Source: Novosphingobium sp. Gsoil 351 (GTDB taxonomy: Bacteria; Pseudomonadota; Alphaproteobacteria; Sphingomonadales; Sphingomonadaceae). From it: a stretch of DNA of 64,000 bases. Position 1 is the stretch's first letter, and every line of letters starts with the position of its first letter. A model generated the notes under the pieces. That model worked only from the letters and a program-made list of their open reading frames with translations, did no database searches and was not told the origin of the DNA. Below are positions 48,513 to 56,768 of this stretch, piece after piece. A program made the translations under genes and the position numbers. The stretch lies in contig NZ_CP046120.1 of assembly GCF_009707465.1 (NCBI RefSeq), positions 1,331,501-1,395,500 of the forward strand, read 5' to 3'.

Positions 48513-49277
48513 ATGGATCTGGGTCTGAAGGGCAAGAAGGTCATCATGAACGGCGGGGCGCACGGCCTCGGCCTCCACAGCCTCAAGCATTTCGTCGCCG
48601 AGGGTGCCGATGTCGCTTTCATGAGCCGCAAGGAAGACAAGATCGAGGCGGCGAAGGCGACGATCTCCGCCGCCGGTTCGGGCAAGGTCGTCGGCGACGT
48701 GGTGGACCTCGCCGACGGACCCGATGCCTATAAGGCGTGGCTGGCGAAGGCGCGCGACGCTCTCGGCGGGTGCGATATCTTCGTCCACATGGCTAGCTCG
48801 TCGGGCGCGGGCGCGACCGGAGACTGGCAGAAGACGCTCGACATGGATATCATGGCGGCGGTCAACGCGGTCGAGGTGCTGACCCCGGCGCTGGCCGAAA
48901 GCGGCACCGGCTCGATCGTGTTCATGTCTTCGACCGCTGCGCTCGAAACCTTCATCGCCCCGCAGGCGTTCAACGCGCTCAAGGCCGCGCTGATCACCTA
49001 TGGCTCGCAGCTCAGCCAGGCGCTGGCGGCGCAGAAGATCCGGGTCAACTGCGTCTCCCCCGGCGCTATCCATTACGGCGACGGCAACTGGGAAACGATC
49101 AAGCAGCACGTCCGCCCGCTGTTCGACGCCACGCTCGCGAAGATGCCGCTGGGCCGCTACGGCGAGCCCGACGAGGTCGCCAAGGCGGTGGTGTTCGTCG
49201 CCAGCCCGGCCTGCCCGTACATGACCGGCGCGAACGTCGTGGTCGACGGCGGCTTCACCCAGCGCGTTCAGTTCTAA
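48513..49277 (+). CDS. SDR family protein with Phe at the catalytic tyrosine position
   Basis: 254-aa SDR starting after GGAGGAG. The cofactor loop is NGGAHGLG rather than TGGxxGIG, the NAG-equivalent is HMASSSG, and the serine is in MSSTAAL. The expected YxxxK reads FNALK (AFNALKAAL), so the catalytic tyrosine is replaced by phenylalanine. It may still bind NAD(P) but standard hydride-transfer chemistry would be impaired unless another residue supplies the proton. It lies 20 bases upstream of the E1 alpha gene in a plus-strand operon. Confidence 0.9.
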   Translation: MDLGLKGKKVIMNGGAHGLGLHSLKHFVAEGADVAFMSRKEDKIEAAKATISAAGSGKVVGDVVDLADGPDAYKAWLAKARDALGGCDIFVHMASSSGAGATGDWQKTLDMDIMAAVNAVEVLTPALAESGTGSIVFMSSTAALETFIAPQAFNALKAALITYGSQLSQALAAQKIRVNCVSPGAIHYGDGNWETIKQHVRPLFDATLAKMPLGRYGEPDEVAKAVVFVASPACPYMTGANVVVDGGFTQRVQF

Positions 49278-49297
49278 GTCAAACGAAAGACCAGCAC

Positions 49298-50269
49298 ATG
49301 GCCGAGATCGACCGCGACAAGCTGCGCGACATCTATACCCGCACGATGAAGGTGAACCGGACGGACGAGAAGTTCCGCTCGCTGCTGATGGGCGGCAAGG
49401 TCGCGGTGATGTATTACTGCGTCCGCGGGCAGGAGCTGGTCTCCGCCGCGATGATGGCCGCGCTGGAGGACGACGACTACGTCGTGTGCACCTATCGCGG
49501 TCAGGGCGAGCAGACCGCCAAGGGCATCCCGGCCGAGAAGTGGTGGGCCGAATGCCTCGGCCGCGCCACTGGCACGTGCAAGGGCAAGGGCGGGACGATG
49601 CACATCACCCACCCCGAAAAGGGCATCATGGTCACCACCGGGGTGGTCGGGTCGGGCCTGCCGATCGCCAATGGCCTGGCCATGGCCAGCCAGAACAACG
49701 GCGACGGGCGGGTCACCGTGGTCAGCTTCGGTGACGGCGCCTCGAACATCGGGGGTTTCCACGAAGCGATGAACATGGCCCAGCTCTACAAGCTTCCAGT
49801 GATCTTCCTGTGCCAGAACAACCGCTATGGCGAGCACACCGCCTATGCCGACCATACCGACACGCGTTCGATCTCGGATCGCGCCGTCGGCTACGGGATG
49901 AAGGGGGTAACCGTCGACGGCAACGACGTCCACGCGATGTACGGTGCCGCGAAGGACGCGGTCGAGCGGGCCCGCGCCGGTGAAGGACCGACGCTGATCG
50001 AGGCGATGTGCTACCGCATGATGGGGCACTTCTTCGGCGCCGACTTCAGCTACATGCCGCCCGAGCACATCGCCGAGATGCAAGCCGAGGACCCGCTGCC
50101 CAAGCTGCGCAAGGTTATGCTCGAGCACCAGTTCACCGAGGAGGAACTCGACAGGATCGTCGCCGAGATCGACGCAGAGATCGACGCCGCGGTCGAAAGC
50201 GCGCTGGCCGCACCCCTGCCCGATCCGGCAGAACTGAAACTCGATGTGTTCGAGGAGGAGATGGCCTGA
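49298..50269 (+). CDS. Thiamine-dependent 2-oxoacid/acetoin dehydrogenase E1 alpha subunit
   Basis: 323-aa E1 alpha with the thiamine diphosphate motif FGDGASNIGGFHEA to FLCQNN and the active-site region GTCKGKGGTMH. It is most like acetoin/pyruvate dehydrogenase E1 alpha chains. With E1 beta it decarboxylates a 2-oxoacid or cleaves an acyloin and passes the acyl group to a lipoyl domain. Overlaps the E1 beta start by one base (ATGGCCTGATG). Substrate unknown. Confidence 0.93.
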   Translation: MAEIDRDKLRDIYTRTMKVNRTDEKFRSLLMGGKVAVMYYCVRGQELVSAAMMAALEDDDYVVCTYRGQGEQTAKGIPAEKWWAECLGRATGTCKGKGGTMHITHPEKGIMVTTGVVGSGLPIANGLAMASQNNGDGRVTVVSFGDGASNIGGFHEAMNMAQLYKLPVIFLCQNNRYGEHTAYADHTDTRSISDRAVGYGMKGVTVDGNDVHAMYGAAKDAVERARAGEGPTLIEAMCYRMMGHFFGADFSYMPPEHIAEMQAEDPLPKLRKVMLEHQFTEEELDRIVAEIDAEIDAAVESALAAPLPDPAELKLDVFEEEMA

Positions 50270-51255
50270 TGGGCATGATCACGATGACCCAGGCGCTCAA
50301 TCACGCCATTGACCAGGCTATGGCCGAAGACGCCGGGGTTTTCTGCCTGGGCGAGGACGTCGCAGCCAAGCAGGGCGGCGGGGTGTTCAAGATTACCTCG
50401 GGGCTGACCGAAAAATACGGCGAGAACCGCATCCGCGCGACCCCGATTTCGGAAACCGCGATCATCGGCGCCGCGATCGGCGCGGCGCTGGCGGGGCAGC
50501 GTCCGATCGCGGAGATCATGCTGATGAACTTCGTCGGCGTGTGCATGGACCAGATCGTCAACCACGCCGCCAAGCTGCGCTTCATGTCGGGTGGGCAAAC
50601 GTCCGTGCCGATGGTGATCCGCACCACGACTGGAGTCGGCGTTGGATTCGGCGGCCAGCATTCGGACATGCTCGAAGCGTGGTTCGCGCACGTCGCCGGG
50701 ATCAAGGTCGTGACGCCGTCGAACGCCGCCGATGCCAAGGGTTTGATGCGCGCCTCGATCGATTGCAACGATCCGGTGATCTTCATCGAGAACATCCTTT
50801 GCTATGGCCTCAAGTCCGAAGATCCCGGCCCCGGCTATCGGGTGCCGTTGGGCAAGGCGGCAATCGCGCGCGAGGGCAGCGACGTCTCGCTGATCACCTA
50901 TGGCCGGACGGTCCTCGACGCATTGGCGGTGGCTGAGGAACTGAGCAAGGAAGGCATCTCGGTCGAAGTTGTCGATCTGCGGACGATCGCGCCCTACGAC
51001 GAGGCGACCGTTCTCGCTTCGGTCCGCAAGACCGGCCGTGCGATCACGCTGCACGAAGCGGTGCGCCCGTTCGGCACCGGCGCGGAGTTCGCCGCCAACA
51101 TCCAGGAAAAGTGCTGGGACCAGCTCAAGGGTCCGGTGCTGCGGATCGGCGGGACATTCTCCGCAGTCCCGTTCGCCACCGTTCTGGAACAGGCGTGGAT
51201 TCCCACGAAGCCGCAGATCGTCGAAGCGATCAAGGCCAGCGTCGGAAGGGCGTGA
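50269..51255 (+). CDS. Thiamine-dependent 2-oxoacid/acetoin dehydrogenase E1 beta subunit
   Basis: 328-aa transketolase-fold subunit (MTQALNHAIDQAM, LGEDVAAKQGG, TPISETAIIGAAIG, GQHSDMLEAWFAHV, C-terminal VLRIGGTFSAVPF). It partners E1 alpha upstream. The start ATG at 50269 shares a base with the preceding stop. Five bases separate it from the lipoyl-domain gene. Confidence 0.93.
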   Translation: MGMITMTQALNHAIDQAMAEDAGVFCLGEDVAAKQGGGVFKITSGLTEKYGENRIRATPISETAIIGAAIGAALAGQRPIAEIMLMNFVGVCMDQIVNHAAKLRFMSGGQTSVPMVIRTTTGVGVGFGGQHSDMLEAWFAHVAGIKVVTPSNAADAKGLMRASIDCNDPVIFIENILCYGLKSEDPGPGYRVPLGKAAIAREGSDVSLITYGRTVLDALAVAEELSKEGISVEVVDLRTIAPYDEATVLASVRKTGRAITLHEAVRPFGTGAEFAANIQEKCWDQLKGPVLRIGGTFSAVPFATVLEQAWIPTKPQIVEAIKASVGRA

Positions 51256-51259
51256 GACG

Positions 51260-51490
51260 ATGGCATCCGAAATCCGCATCCCCAAGCTGGGGATGAGCGC
51301 CACCGAAATGACCCTGCTCGAATGGATGTTCGGCGACGGCGACCAGGTCGAAAAGGGCGACATCATCTACACGGTCGAAACCGACAAGAGCACGACCGAG
51401 GTCGAGGCGCAGGAATCGGGAACGATTCGCACGACCGGGCAGGAAGGCGAGGTTTATCAGGTCGGCGACCTGATCGGGACGATCGAGTAA
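51260..51490 (+). CDS. Stand-alone lipoyl/biotinyl-attachment domain protein
   Basis: 76-aa protein consisting only of a lipoyl domain: IRIPKLGMSATEMTL, then the attachment loop VETDKSTTEVEA with the modified lysine, then GDLIGTIE. Normal E2 proteins continue with a subunit-binding domain and acyltransferase domain; these are absent and no E2 core or E3 is encoded nearby. It may act as a free acyl carrier for the E1 pair. Confidence 0.9.
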   Translation: MASEIRIPKLGMSATEMTLLEWMFGDGDQVEKGDIIYTVETDKSTTEVEAQESGTIRTTGQEGEVYQVGDLIGTIE

Positions 51491-51496
51491 GTCGAA

Positions 51497-52414
51497 ATGG
51501 CAATCGAGAAAGTCTGCGTCCTGGGCGCTCCTGCGGACCAGGGCCTCCCGCTCGTGGCGGAGTTGCTTACCAAGGGCTTTGCAGTGACCGCAGGCGTGCG
51601 CCGGGCGGACGCGATGGCGGGAACTCCGTTTCCCGATCTACCGACGGTTGCCGCCGACATTACCGATGCCGATTCAATGGCACAGGCGTTCGCCGGCCAG
51701 GATGCCGCCGCATTTCACCTCCCGTTCGAATTCGATCGCGCCCGCGCCGCAGGTTTTGGACGGGCGATTGCCACCGGAGCCAAACGCGCCGGGCTGCAAA
51801 AGATCGTCTTCAACACTGCCTGCTTCGTCGCCAACCGCGACCTTGACCTCTCTGCCCACGACGGCCGCCGTGACATCGAGGCCGCGCTGGAGGCCACCGG
51901 CATCCCTTGCGTCTTCATCGAACCGACCGTGTTCATGGACAACGCCTATCGCATCTGGACCCGCCCGCTGATCATGCGCGAAGGCGTGTTCGCCTATCCC
52001 GCCAAGCCGTCGCTGAAGATCAACTGGGTGTGCATCGAAGACGTCGCGCAGGCGATGGTCGCCAGCCTGCTGACAACTGCCGCCGACGGGCGCCATGTCC
52101 CGCTGGGCGGCCCCGAGGCGCTGGTCGGCGACGAGGTCGCCGAGCGCTTGTCGGAAGGCCTGGGCAAACCGGTCAGCTTCCAGAGCCTCGACCCCAACGA
52201 GTTCGCCAGTCGGATGAGCAAGCTGGTGACCGGATCGAGCGCGATCGCCCCACACAGCATATACCACGGCATGGCGGCGTTCTATTCGTGGTACAACGCC
52301 CAGCCCAGCTCGCCGCTGACCGTCGATCCGGCGCTGGCCGCCGATTTACTAGGGGTAGTTGGGACACCCTATATCGATTGGGTCAGGTCGAAGGACTGGA
52401 ACGCGGGGCTTTAG
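51497..52414 (+). CDS. NmrA-like NAD(P)-binding protein
   Basis: 305-aa atypical SDR. The N-terminal VCVLGAPADQGLPLVAELL is a Rossmann GxxxxxG variant and VTAGVRRADAM supplies basic residues for NADP. Later segments INWVCIEDVAQAMV and LGGPEALVGDEVAE are typical of NmrA/HSCARG relatives, which are reductases or redox sensors. Last gene of the plus-strand operon; its end overlaps the convergent VOC gene by four bases. Confidence 0.85.
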   Translation: MAIEKVCVLGAPADQGLPLVAELLTKGFAVTAGVRRADAMAGTPFPDLPTVAADITDADSMAQAFAGQDAAAFHLPFEFDRARAAGFGRAIATGAKRAGLQKIVFNTACFVANRDLDLSAHDGRRDIEAALEATGIPCVFIEPTVFMDNAYRIWTRPLIMREGVFAYPAKPSLKINWVCIEDVAQAMVASLLTTAADGRHVPLGGPEALVGDEVAERLSEGLGKPVSFQSLDPNEFASRMSKLVTGSSAIAPHSIYHGMAAFYSWYNAQPSSPLTVDPALAADLLGVVGTPYIDWVRSKDWNAGL

Positions 52415-52950
52415 ATCGGCGGGCGCTCCGCCCACGGCAGCAAAGCAAGGTCGCCCGGGCGTTCTGCCGCCGCATCGCGGGCTTGCGCGTACATCGCGCG
52501 GATCAGCGACAGGTCGGGATAGATCTCGATCATGTGACCGAGCAGCGGGCGCGTATCGACGTAGCAGATGCGCCGCCCGGAAAATGAGAACTCGCTGGCC
52601 ACAGGATAGCCCTGCTCCACGAAACGTTGCCGGGTGGCCTCGTAGTCAACGGCGAACAGCGCGCTGTGGTGTAGTCCTTCGCGGCGCTCGCCCCCGAACA
52701 TGTCGTGGAAAGCGCTGGGGGTGTCTGACACCAGCTCGATCAGCTCGATGTTGAGGTCACCCGACTGGACGAAGACGCCGCGAATGCGGATCGGTTCGGC
52801 GGGCTGCCCGCGGTAGACATGATCGGCGAGCACGCCCTCGCCGCCCCCGACGAAAGGTCCCACACCAAACAGCCGGTTGAACCGATCGCACGCGCTTTCC
52901 AGATTGGCGACGACGTAAGCGTTCTGGACGATCGCCAGCGGCGCACTCAT
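52411..52950 (-). CDS. VOC family (glyoxalase/dioxygenase fold) protein
   Basis: 179-aa protein with one vicinal-oxygen-chelate module pair: VQNAYVVANLESACDRFNRL at the start, GLHHSALFAVDYEATRQRF with a metal-ligand His, and GHMIEIYPDL with the ligand Glu. Related proteins isomerise or open rings or bind acyl-CoA. The start overlaps the upstream TIM-barrel gene by four bases. Confidence 0.88.
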   Translation of the reverse strand: MSAPLAIVQNAYVVANLESACDRFNRLFGVGPFVGGGEGVLADHVYRGQPAEPIRIRGVFVQSGDLNIELIELVSDTPSAFHDMFGGERREGLHHSALFAVDYEATRQRFVEQGYPVASEFSFSGRRICYVDTRPLLGHMIEIYPDLSLIRAMYAQARDAAAERPGDLALLPWAERPPI

Positions 52951-53753
52951 GCGGCGGCCTCGTGCGCATCTAGCCAGGCGCGGCTGGTCCGCGCGACTTC
53001 TCGGGCGCGGCCGTTGAGATCAGGGAATGCGTCGCGCAGGGTAGCTGAACGTTCCTCGATCGCCACCGGCAATCCGGTGGGCAGCGCGTCGACCATCGCG
53101 GCGATCGGCAAGCCGCCCTGCCCCATCGCGACACGGCGGTTGATCGCATCGTCGATGATCGCGTCCATGTCGGACTGGTCGGGCCCGGCGGCGGGGGCGT
53201 CACAGAGCTGGGCGTAACCGAGCCATTCGCGCGGCAGGGCGCGGATCGCCTCCGCGGTTCCGCCCGAACGCGCCCAGTGCAGCGTATCGCACAGCAGGCC
53301 CCTGGCGGCGCCCTCGATCCGGCCGACAATTGTTGCTGCTGCGCCGATTGTCTTGACCTGGGTGAACAGGCCGAACTCCAGATTGACGCGGACGCCGGTG
53401 CCCGCGGCCCGATCGACCATTGCCTGGAGCTTGGCGGTGGTGGCGGCCGGATCGGGGTCGCTCGACACGCACAAAAGGTTCGGCGCGCCGAGTTCGGCCG
53501 CGATATCAACCAGTTCGAGCAGCCAGGGATCGGGCGGGCCGGGCATGATCCACGCCACCTCGACATCGAGCAACGCCAGCCCGGCATCTCCCAGTTGCGC
53601 CTTTACTGCACGAGTTGTGGCAGCAGTCCACTGCTCCTTTTCGACCCACATCCCCCCGAAATCGAACCGTCCCGAAACCGCCGCCTCTATCAACTGGGCA
53701 GGCGAAGCTTCGGGCATGATCCCCGCCGCCATCGAGATGGGACGGGTCACCAC
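52947..53753 (-). CDS. Sugar phosphate isomerase/epimerase-like TIM-barrel protein
   Basis: 268-aa xylose-isomerase-like barrel (VEVAWIMPGPP, VNLEFGLFTQV with metal-ligand Glu, LLCDTLHWARSGG with Asp and His, YAQLCDAPA, LPVAIEERS with Glu). In catabolic clusters such proteins often process ring-cleavage or hydroxyacid intermediates. It follows the second Rieske oxygenase gene by one base and overlaps the VOC gene, forming a three-gene minus-strand operon. Confidence 0.85.
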   Translation of the reverse strand: MVTRPISMAAGIMPEASPAQLIEAAVSGRFDFGGMWVEKEQWTAATTRAVKAQLGDAGLALLDVEVAWIMPGPPDPWLLELVDIAAELGAPNLLCVSSDPDPAATTAKLQAMVDRAAGTGVRVNLEFGLFTQVKTIGAAATIVGRIEGAARGLLCDTLHWARSGGTAEAIRALPREWLGYAQLCDAPAAGPDQSDMDAIIDDAINRRVAMGQGGLPIAAMVDALPTGLPVAIEERSATLRDAFPDLNGRAREVARTSRAWLDAHEAAA

Positions 53754-53754
53754 C

Positions 53755-55182
53755 TTAGCTCGGAAGCTCTCCGTCGATGTACTTCATCAGCGTGCGGTTG
53801 AAGTGCCGCACCCGGCTGTCCTGATAGGCGCCGAGTTCCATCACGCCGTTGGCCGAGGCCTTCATCCCGGTCTGGACGTGCGGCAGGTTGGCCATGTCCT
53901 GGTCGAACACCCCGGCCAGCGCTTCGCCCATCAGATGCTTGGCCCACGCGAACGGCTGGTCGTCGGGAATATACGTGCGCTCGACCGCGCGGGAGCGCTT
54001 CTCGCCCTTGGCCGTCGGGAACAGCAGGCGGATCTCCATGACGCACCAGTCGGCCGTGTCGCCGGGCAGCCAGCGATAGACCAGGGTCGGCAGATAGCCG
54101 ATCCACGGCGAGAAGTTGGGGAAGATGTTGTAGGTGAAATTGTCCAGGATCTCGGCGTCCGACTTGTCCGAATAGTCGTGGCCATATTGCGTGGTGAAGC
54201 CCTTGCGGCTTGCCTCGGCGAGAACCTTGCGCGCGTGCAGCGGATCGTTGGGATCGAACTCGACGGCATCGTTGCTGGCGCTGAACCGCCGGTTGGTCTT
54301 GGCGTCGCTCCCGCCCGAGAATTCGGCCATCTTGTCCAGCACGTATTGCTGGTCCTTGCCCGACATGTGCGGGCTGAGCACGCCCGACGGGGTGATGGCG
54401 CGGTTGAAATGATCGCCGATCAGATCGTAGCGCGAATTGGCGTCGCCGAGGAATCCGAGCAGTTGCGGATGGGTGGTGACAGAATGCCACGCCTCCATGA
54501 ACGCCTCGGCGGTGGCCTTCCAGTTTGCCGGAATACGTTTCGCCACCCACATCCCGGTGTAGCGGTTTTCGAAATCGTAGGCCTCGTAGTGGCTCGCCGC
54601 GGGCCCGAGCCACTCGGCGAAATCAGGGATATCGGCGTTTTCGGTAATCATGATAAACCCTTGCCACAGGTTCACGCGCACTTCGGGCAAGCTCATGTCC
54701 TTGCCCTCGAGGTGCTTGAAATCCCATGCGCACGGGATTTCCTTCAGCGACCCGTCGTTGCGCCAGGTGAAGCCGTGGAAGGCGCAGCGCAGTTGGGTGG
54801 CGTTGCCCGCCTTCGTCCGTAGCTTGCGCCCGCGATGAAGACAGACGTTGTAGAACGCGCGCACGCCGCCGTCCTTCTGACGGACCAGCAGGAACGACTT
54901 GTCGTTGATCTCGAACACCACGGTATCGCCGGTGTCGGGCATCTCGTCCTCGCGCGCCGCGAACAGCCAGACGTTGGGCCACATTTTCTCGCGTTCGAGC
55001 CGCGCGAATTCCTCGCTGACATAGGGTTCGATCGGGATGGCGTCGGTCGGCATGTCGAAGCCCGATTCCTCGAACAGGTAATCGGGCACGCGCCGGGTAT
55101 CGGCCTCGAGCATGTCGGTATAGCTCATTCCCGGGCAGCGCTCGCCGGCCGAGATTTTGGTCGTTTCGTTCACCGTGGTCAC
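53755..55182 (-). CDS. Rieske aromatic-ring-hydroxylating oxygenase alpha subunit
   Basis: 475-aa oxygenase alpha subunit, distinct from the one at 43.5 kb. Rieske ligands are in NVCLHRGRKL and LRCAFHGFTWR; the catalytic iron site is AEAFMEAWHSVTTHPQ with two His, and the Asp that bridges Rieske and iron sites is probably in the region before it. It would hydroxylate or O-demethylate the pathway substrate. No dedicated reductase or ferredoxin gene is visible. First gene of the operon with the TIM-barrel and VOC proteins. Confidence 0.93.
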   Translation of the reverse strand: MTTVNETTKISAGERCPGMSYTDMLEADTRRVPDYLFEESGFDMPTDAIPIEPYVSEEFARLEREKMWPNVWLFAAREDEMPDTGDTVVFEINDKSFLLVRQKDGGVRAFYNVCLHRGRKLRTKAGNATQLRCAFHGFTWRNDGSLKEIPCAWDFKHLEGKDMSLPEVRVNLWQGFIMITENADIPDFAEWLGPAASHYEAYDFENRYTGMWVAKRIPANWKATAEAFMEAWHSVTTHPQLLGFLGDANSRYDLIGDHFNRAITPSGVLSPHMSGKDQQYVLDKMAEFSGGSDAKTNRRFSASNDAVEFDPNDPLHARKVLAEASRKGFTTQYGHDYSDKSDAEILDNFTYNIFPNFSPWIGYLPTLVYRWLPGDTADWCVMEIRLLFPTAKGEKRSRAVERTYIPDDQPFAWAKHLMGEALAGVFDQDMANLPHVQTGMKASANGVMELGAYQDSRVRHFNRTLMKYIDGELPS

Positions 55183-55265
55183 TCTTCATTTGCGCAGTGG
55201 GCAATGCTGCGAAGATTGCACAGCGTGGTGCAAGCGTATCCTAGCGTAACTATGAGGTAGCGGCG

Positions 55266-55802
55266 ATGACCCACAAGCGCGGACTGGCGACACTGGGCCC
55301 GGTGATGCAACTCGCCTGGCTCCCCAGCGATTTCGATGCAGCGTTACGCCATTGGACCCAGACGATGGGAGTGGGTCCGTTCTTCCTGATGGAGAACATC
55401 CGACTGGAGGAAATGCGCTATCGCGGTGCGCCGACCGACGCGATGTTTTCGCTGGCGCTGGCCTATTGGGGCGACGTCCAGATCGAACTGATTCGCCCGG
55501 AAAACGACGCGCCGTCGATCTACAATGGCGAATATGCGGTGCGCGACCGGCTCCACCACGTCTGCGTACTGGTCGATGACATCGCCGAGGCCTACGCCGC
55601 CTGCGCGGACCAAGGGGCGGAAATCCTGGTCGAGGGCAAAGTCGGCGAAGCCGGGCGGGTCATCTACGCCGATCCCGGCGGCGGGCCGGGGAGCGTGATC
55701 GAAGTGCTGCAGACCCAGCCGGGCACCGCCGAACTGTTCGGCATGATCAAGCAAGCGGGGATCGGCTGGGACGGCAGCGAGCCGCTGCGTAAGCTGGGCT
55801 GA
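55266..55802 (+). CDS. VOC family protein
   Basis: 178-aa single-chain VOC protein (PVMQLAWLPSDFDAALRHW, RLHHVCVLVDDIAEAYAAC with a metal-ligand His, PGSVIEVLQ with Glu). It is divergent from the second Rieske oxygenase gene across 83 bases. It may act on a cyclic or CoA-linked intermediate; the reaction is unknown. Confidence 0.85.
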   Translation: MTHKRGLATLGPVMQLAWLPSDFDAALRHWTQTMGVGPFFLMENIRLEEMRYRGAPTDAMFSLALAYWGDVQIELIRPENDAPSIYNGEYAVRDRLHHVCVLVDDIAEAYAACADQGAEILVEGKVGEAGRVIYADPGGGPGSVIEVLQTQPGTAELFGMIKQAGIGWDGSEPLRKLG

Positions 55803-55827
55803 GGGGAAGTGCAAAACGAACACCCGC

Positions 55828-55854
55828 GCCCTCACCCCTGAAAGGGGAGAGGGC
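55828..55854. repeat. Imperfect hairpin between convergent genes
   Basis: 12-bp stem with one mismatch (GCCCTCACCCCT with AGGGGAGAGGGC) and a GAA loop, between the VOC and LuxR gene ends. It resembles the CCCTC/GAGGG palindromes scattered between proteobacterial genes and may serve as a bidirectional terminator. Confidence 0.6.
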
Positions 55855-55879
55855 AGGTAGGCGGCAAGAATCTGTCCGC

Positions 55880-56722
55880 CTAGGCGCTCGAGCCCAGGTA
55901 CCCCAATTGCCCCGCCTTGAAGATGGTCTGGGCGCGGTTGACCGAGTCAAGCTTTTCGCCGGCGCGGTGGACGTGATAGCGGATCGTGGCGTGGCTGCGG
56001 CCCACGATCATGCTGATTTCCTTGTCGGTCTTGCCGATCGCCGCCCAGCGCAGGCATTCGACCTCGCGCTTCGACAGCACGCAATTCGAGGGAATCCGCC
56101 GTTTCGAGCGATTGGCCTGGACGTAGCCAGCGATGAAGCGTCGCATGACGAGACCGAACAGGTCACCATACAGCGCGAATTCCTCGCTAAGGTTTTCCTT
56201 CTCGCGATCGAGCGGCACGAAGCTGTTGGCCGAAATCTGCCCGAACGGCAGATGGACAGGGATCACGATCGCGGCGTCGCACAGCGAACGCTTCTTGAAA
56301 TCGTGCAGTTCCATCTCGTCGAGATAGGAGTTGCGCCAGCGTGTGTAGTATCCGTGCTGGTTGACCCAGAACGGCTCGCTCTCATACCGGCAGGCGCGCG
56401 GCAGCGGCGAACGCAGCGCCAGCCGATGATCTTCCCACCAGCGCTTGCCGTCCTCGACCCAGCCGAACAGGTCGGCGTTGATGATCGTGCCCTCGCCATC
56501 GACCATCGGTTCCTTGCTGGAAATGTCGTCGCAGGTGCAGACCTGGAAGCCGCGCTCGTTGGCGATCGTGCTCAGCGCCACCGCGGCATCGTGGATGTCG
56601 TCAATGCAGCGGACGCTGACCTGCTCGAGCAGGTCGTCGTAGGGAAGCTGGCTGCGGGGCGTGCGAAGCTCGACGACATTTGTGGCCATGCACCGGCTAT
56701 CGGTCATTCGTAATGATTCCAC
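55880..56722 (-). CDS. LuxR-type transcriptional regulator
   Basis: 280-aa regulator; GTG 56722 is the longest start and ATG 56689 an alternative, neither with a good ribosome site. The N-terminal ~200 residues resemble an autoinducer-binding-type sensor domain (VNQHGYYTRWRNSY). The C-terminal HTH has LSKREVECLRWAAIGKTDKE and HATIRYHVHRAGEKL. It lies at the end of the acyl-CoA dehydrogenase/P450 operon and beside the Rieske operon, so it is the most likely local regulator. Ligand unknown; no luxI-like gene is present. Confidence 0.88.
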   Translation of the reverse strand: MESLRMTDSRCMATNVVELRTPRSQLPYDDLLEQVSVRCIDDIHDAAVALSTIANERGFQVCTCDDISSKEPMVDGEGTIINADLFGWVEDGKRWWEDHRLALRSPLPRACRYESEPFWVNQHGYYTRWRNSYLDEMELHDFKKRSLCDAAIVIPVHLPFGQISANSFVPLDREKENLSEEFALYGDLFGLVMRRFIAGYVQANRSKRRIPSNCVLSKREVECLRWAAIGKTDKEISMIVGRSHATIRYHVHRAGEKLDSVNRAQTIFKAGQLGYLGSSA

Positions 56723-56768
56723 AAGGGTTCGCTACCACGACATTTCGTTGCGCGAGGGCCGCACACGT

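Noticed and set aside
55880..56722. Quorum-sensing circuit
   Set aside because: The LuxR-type regulator has no luxI-like synthase gene in the window, so a signal system is not supported.
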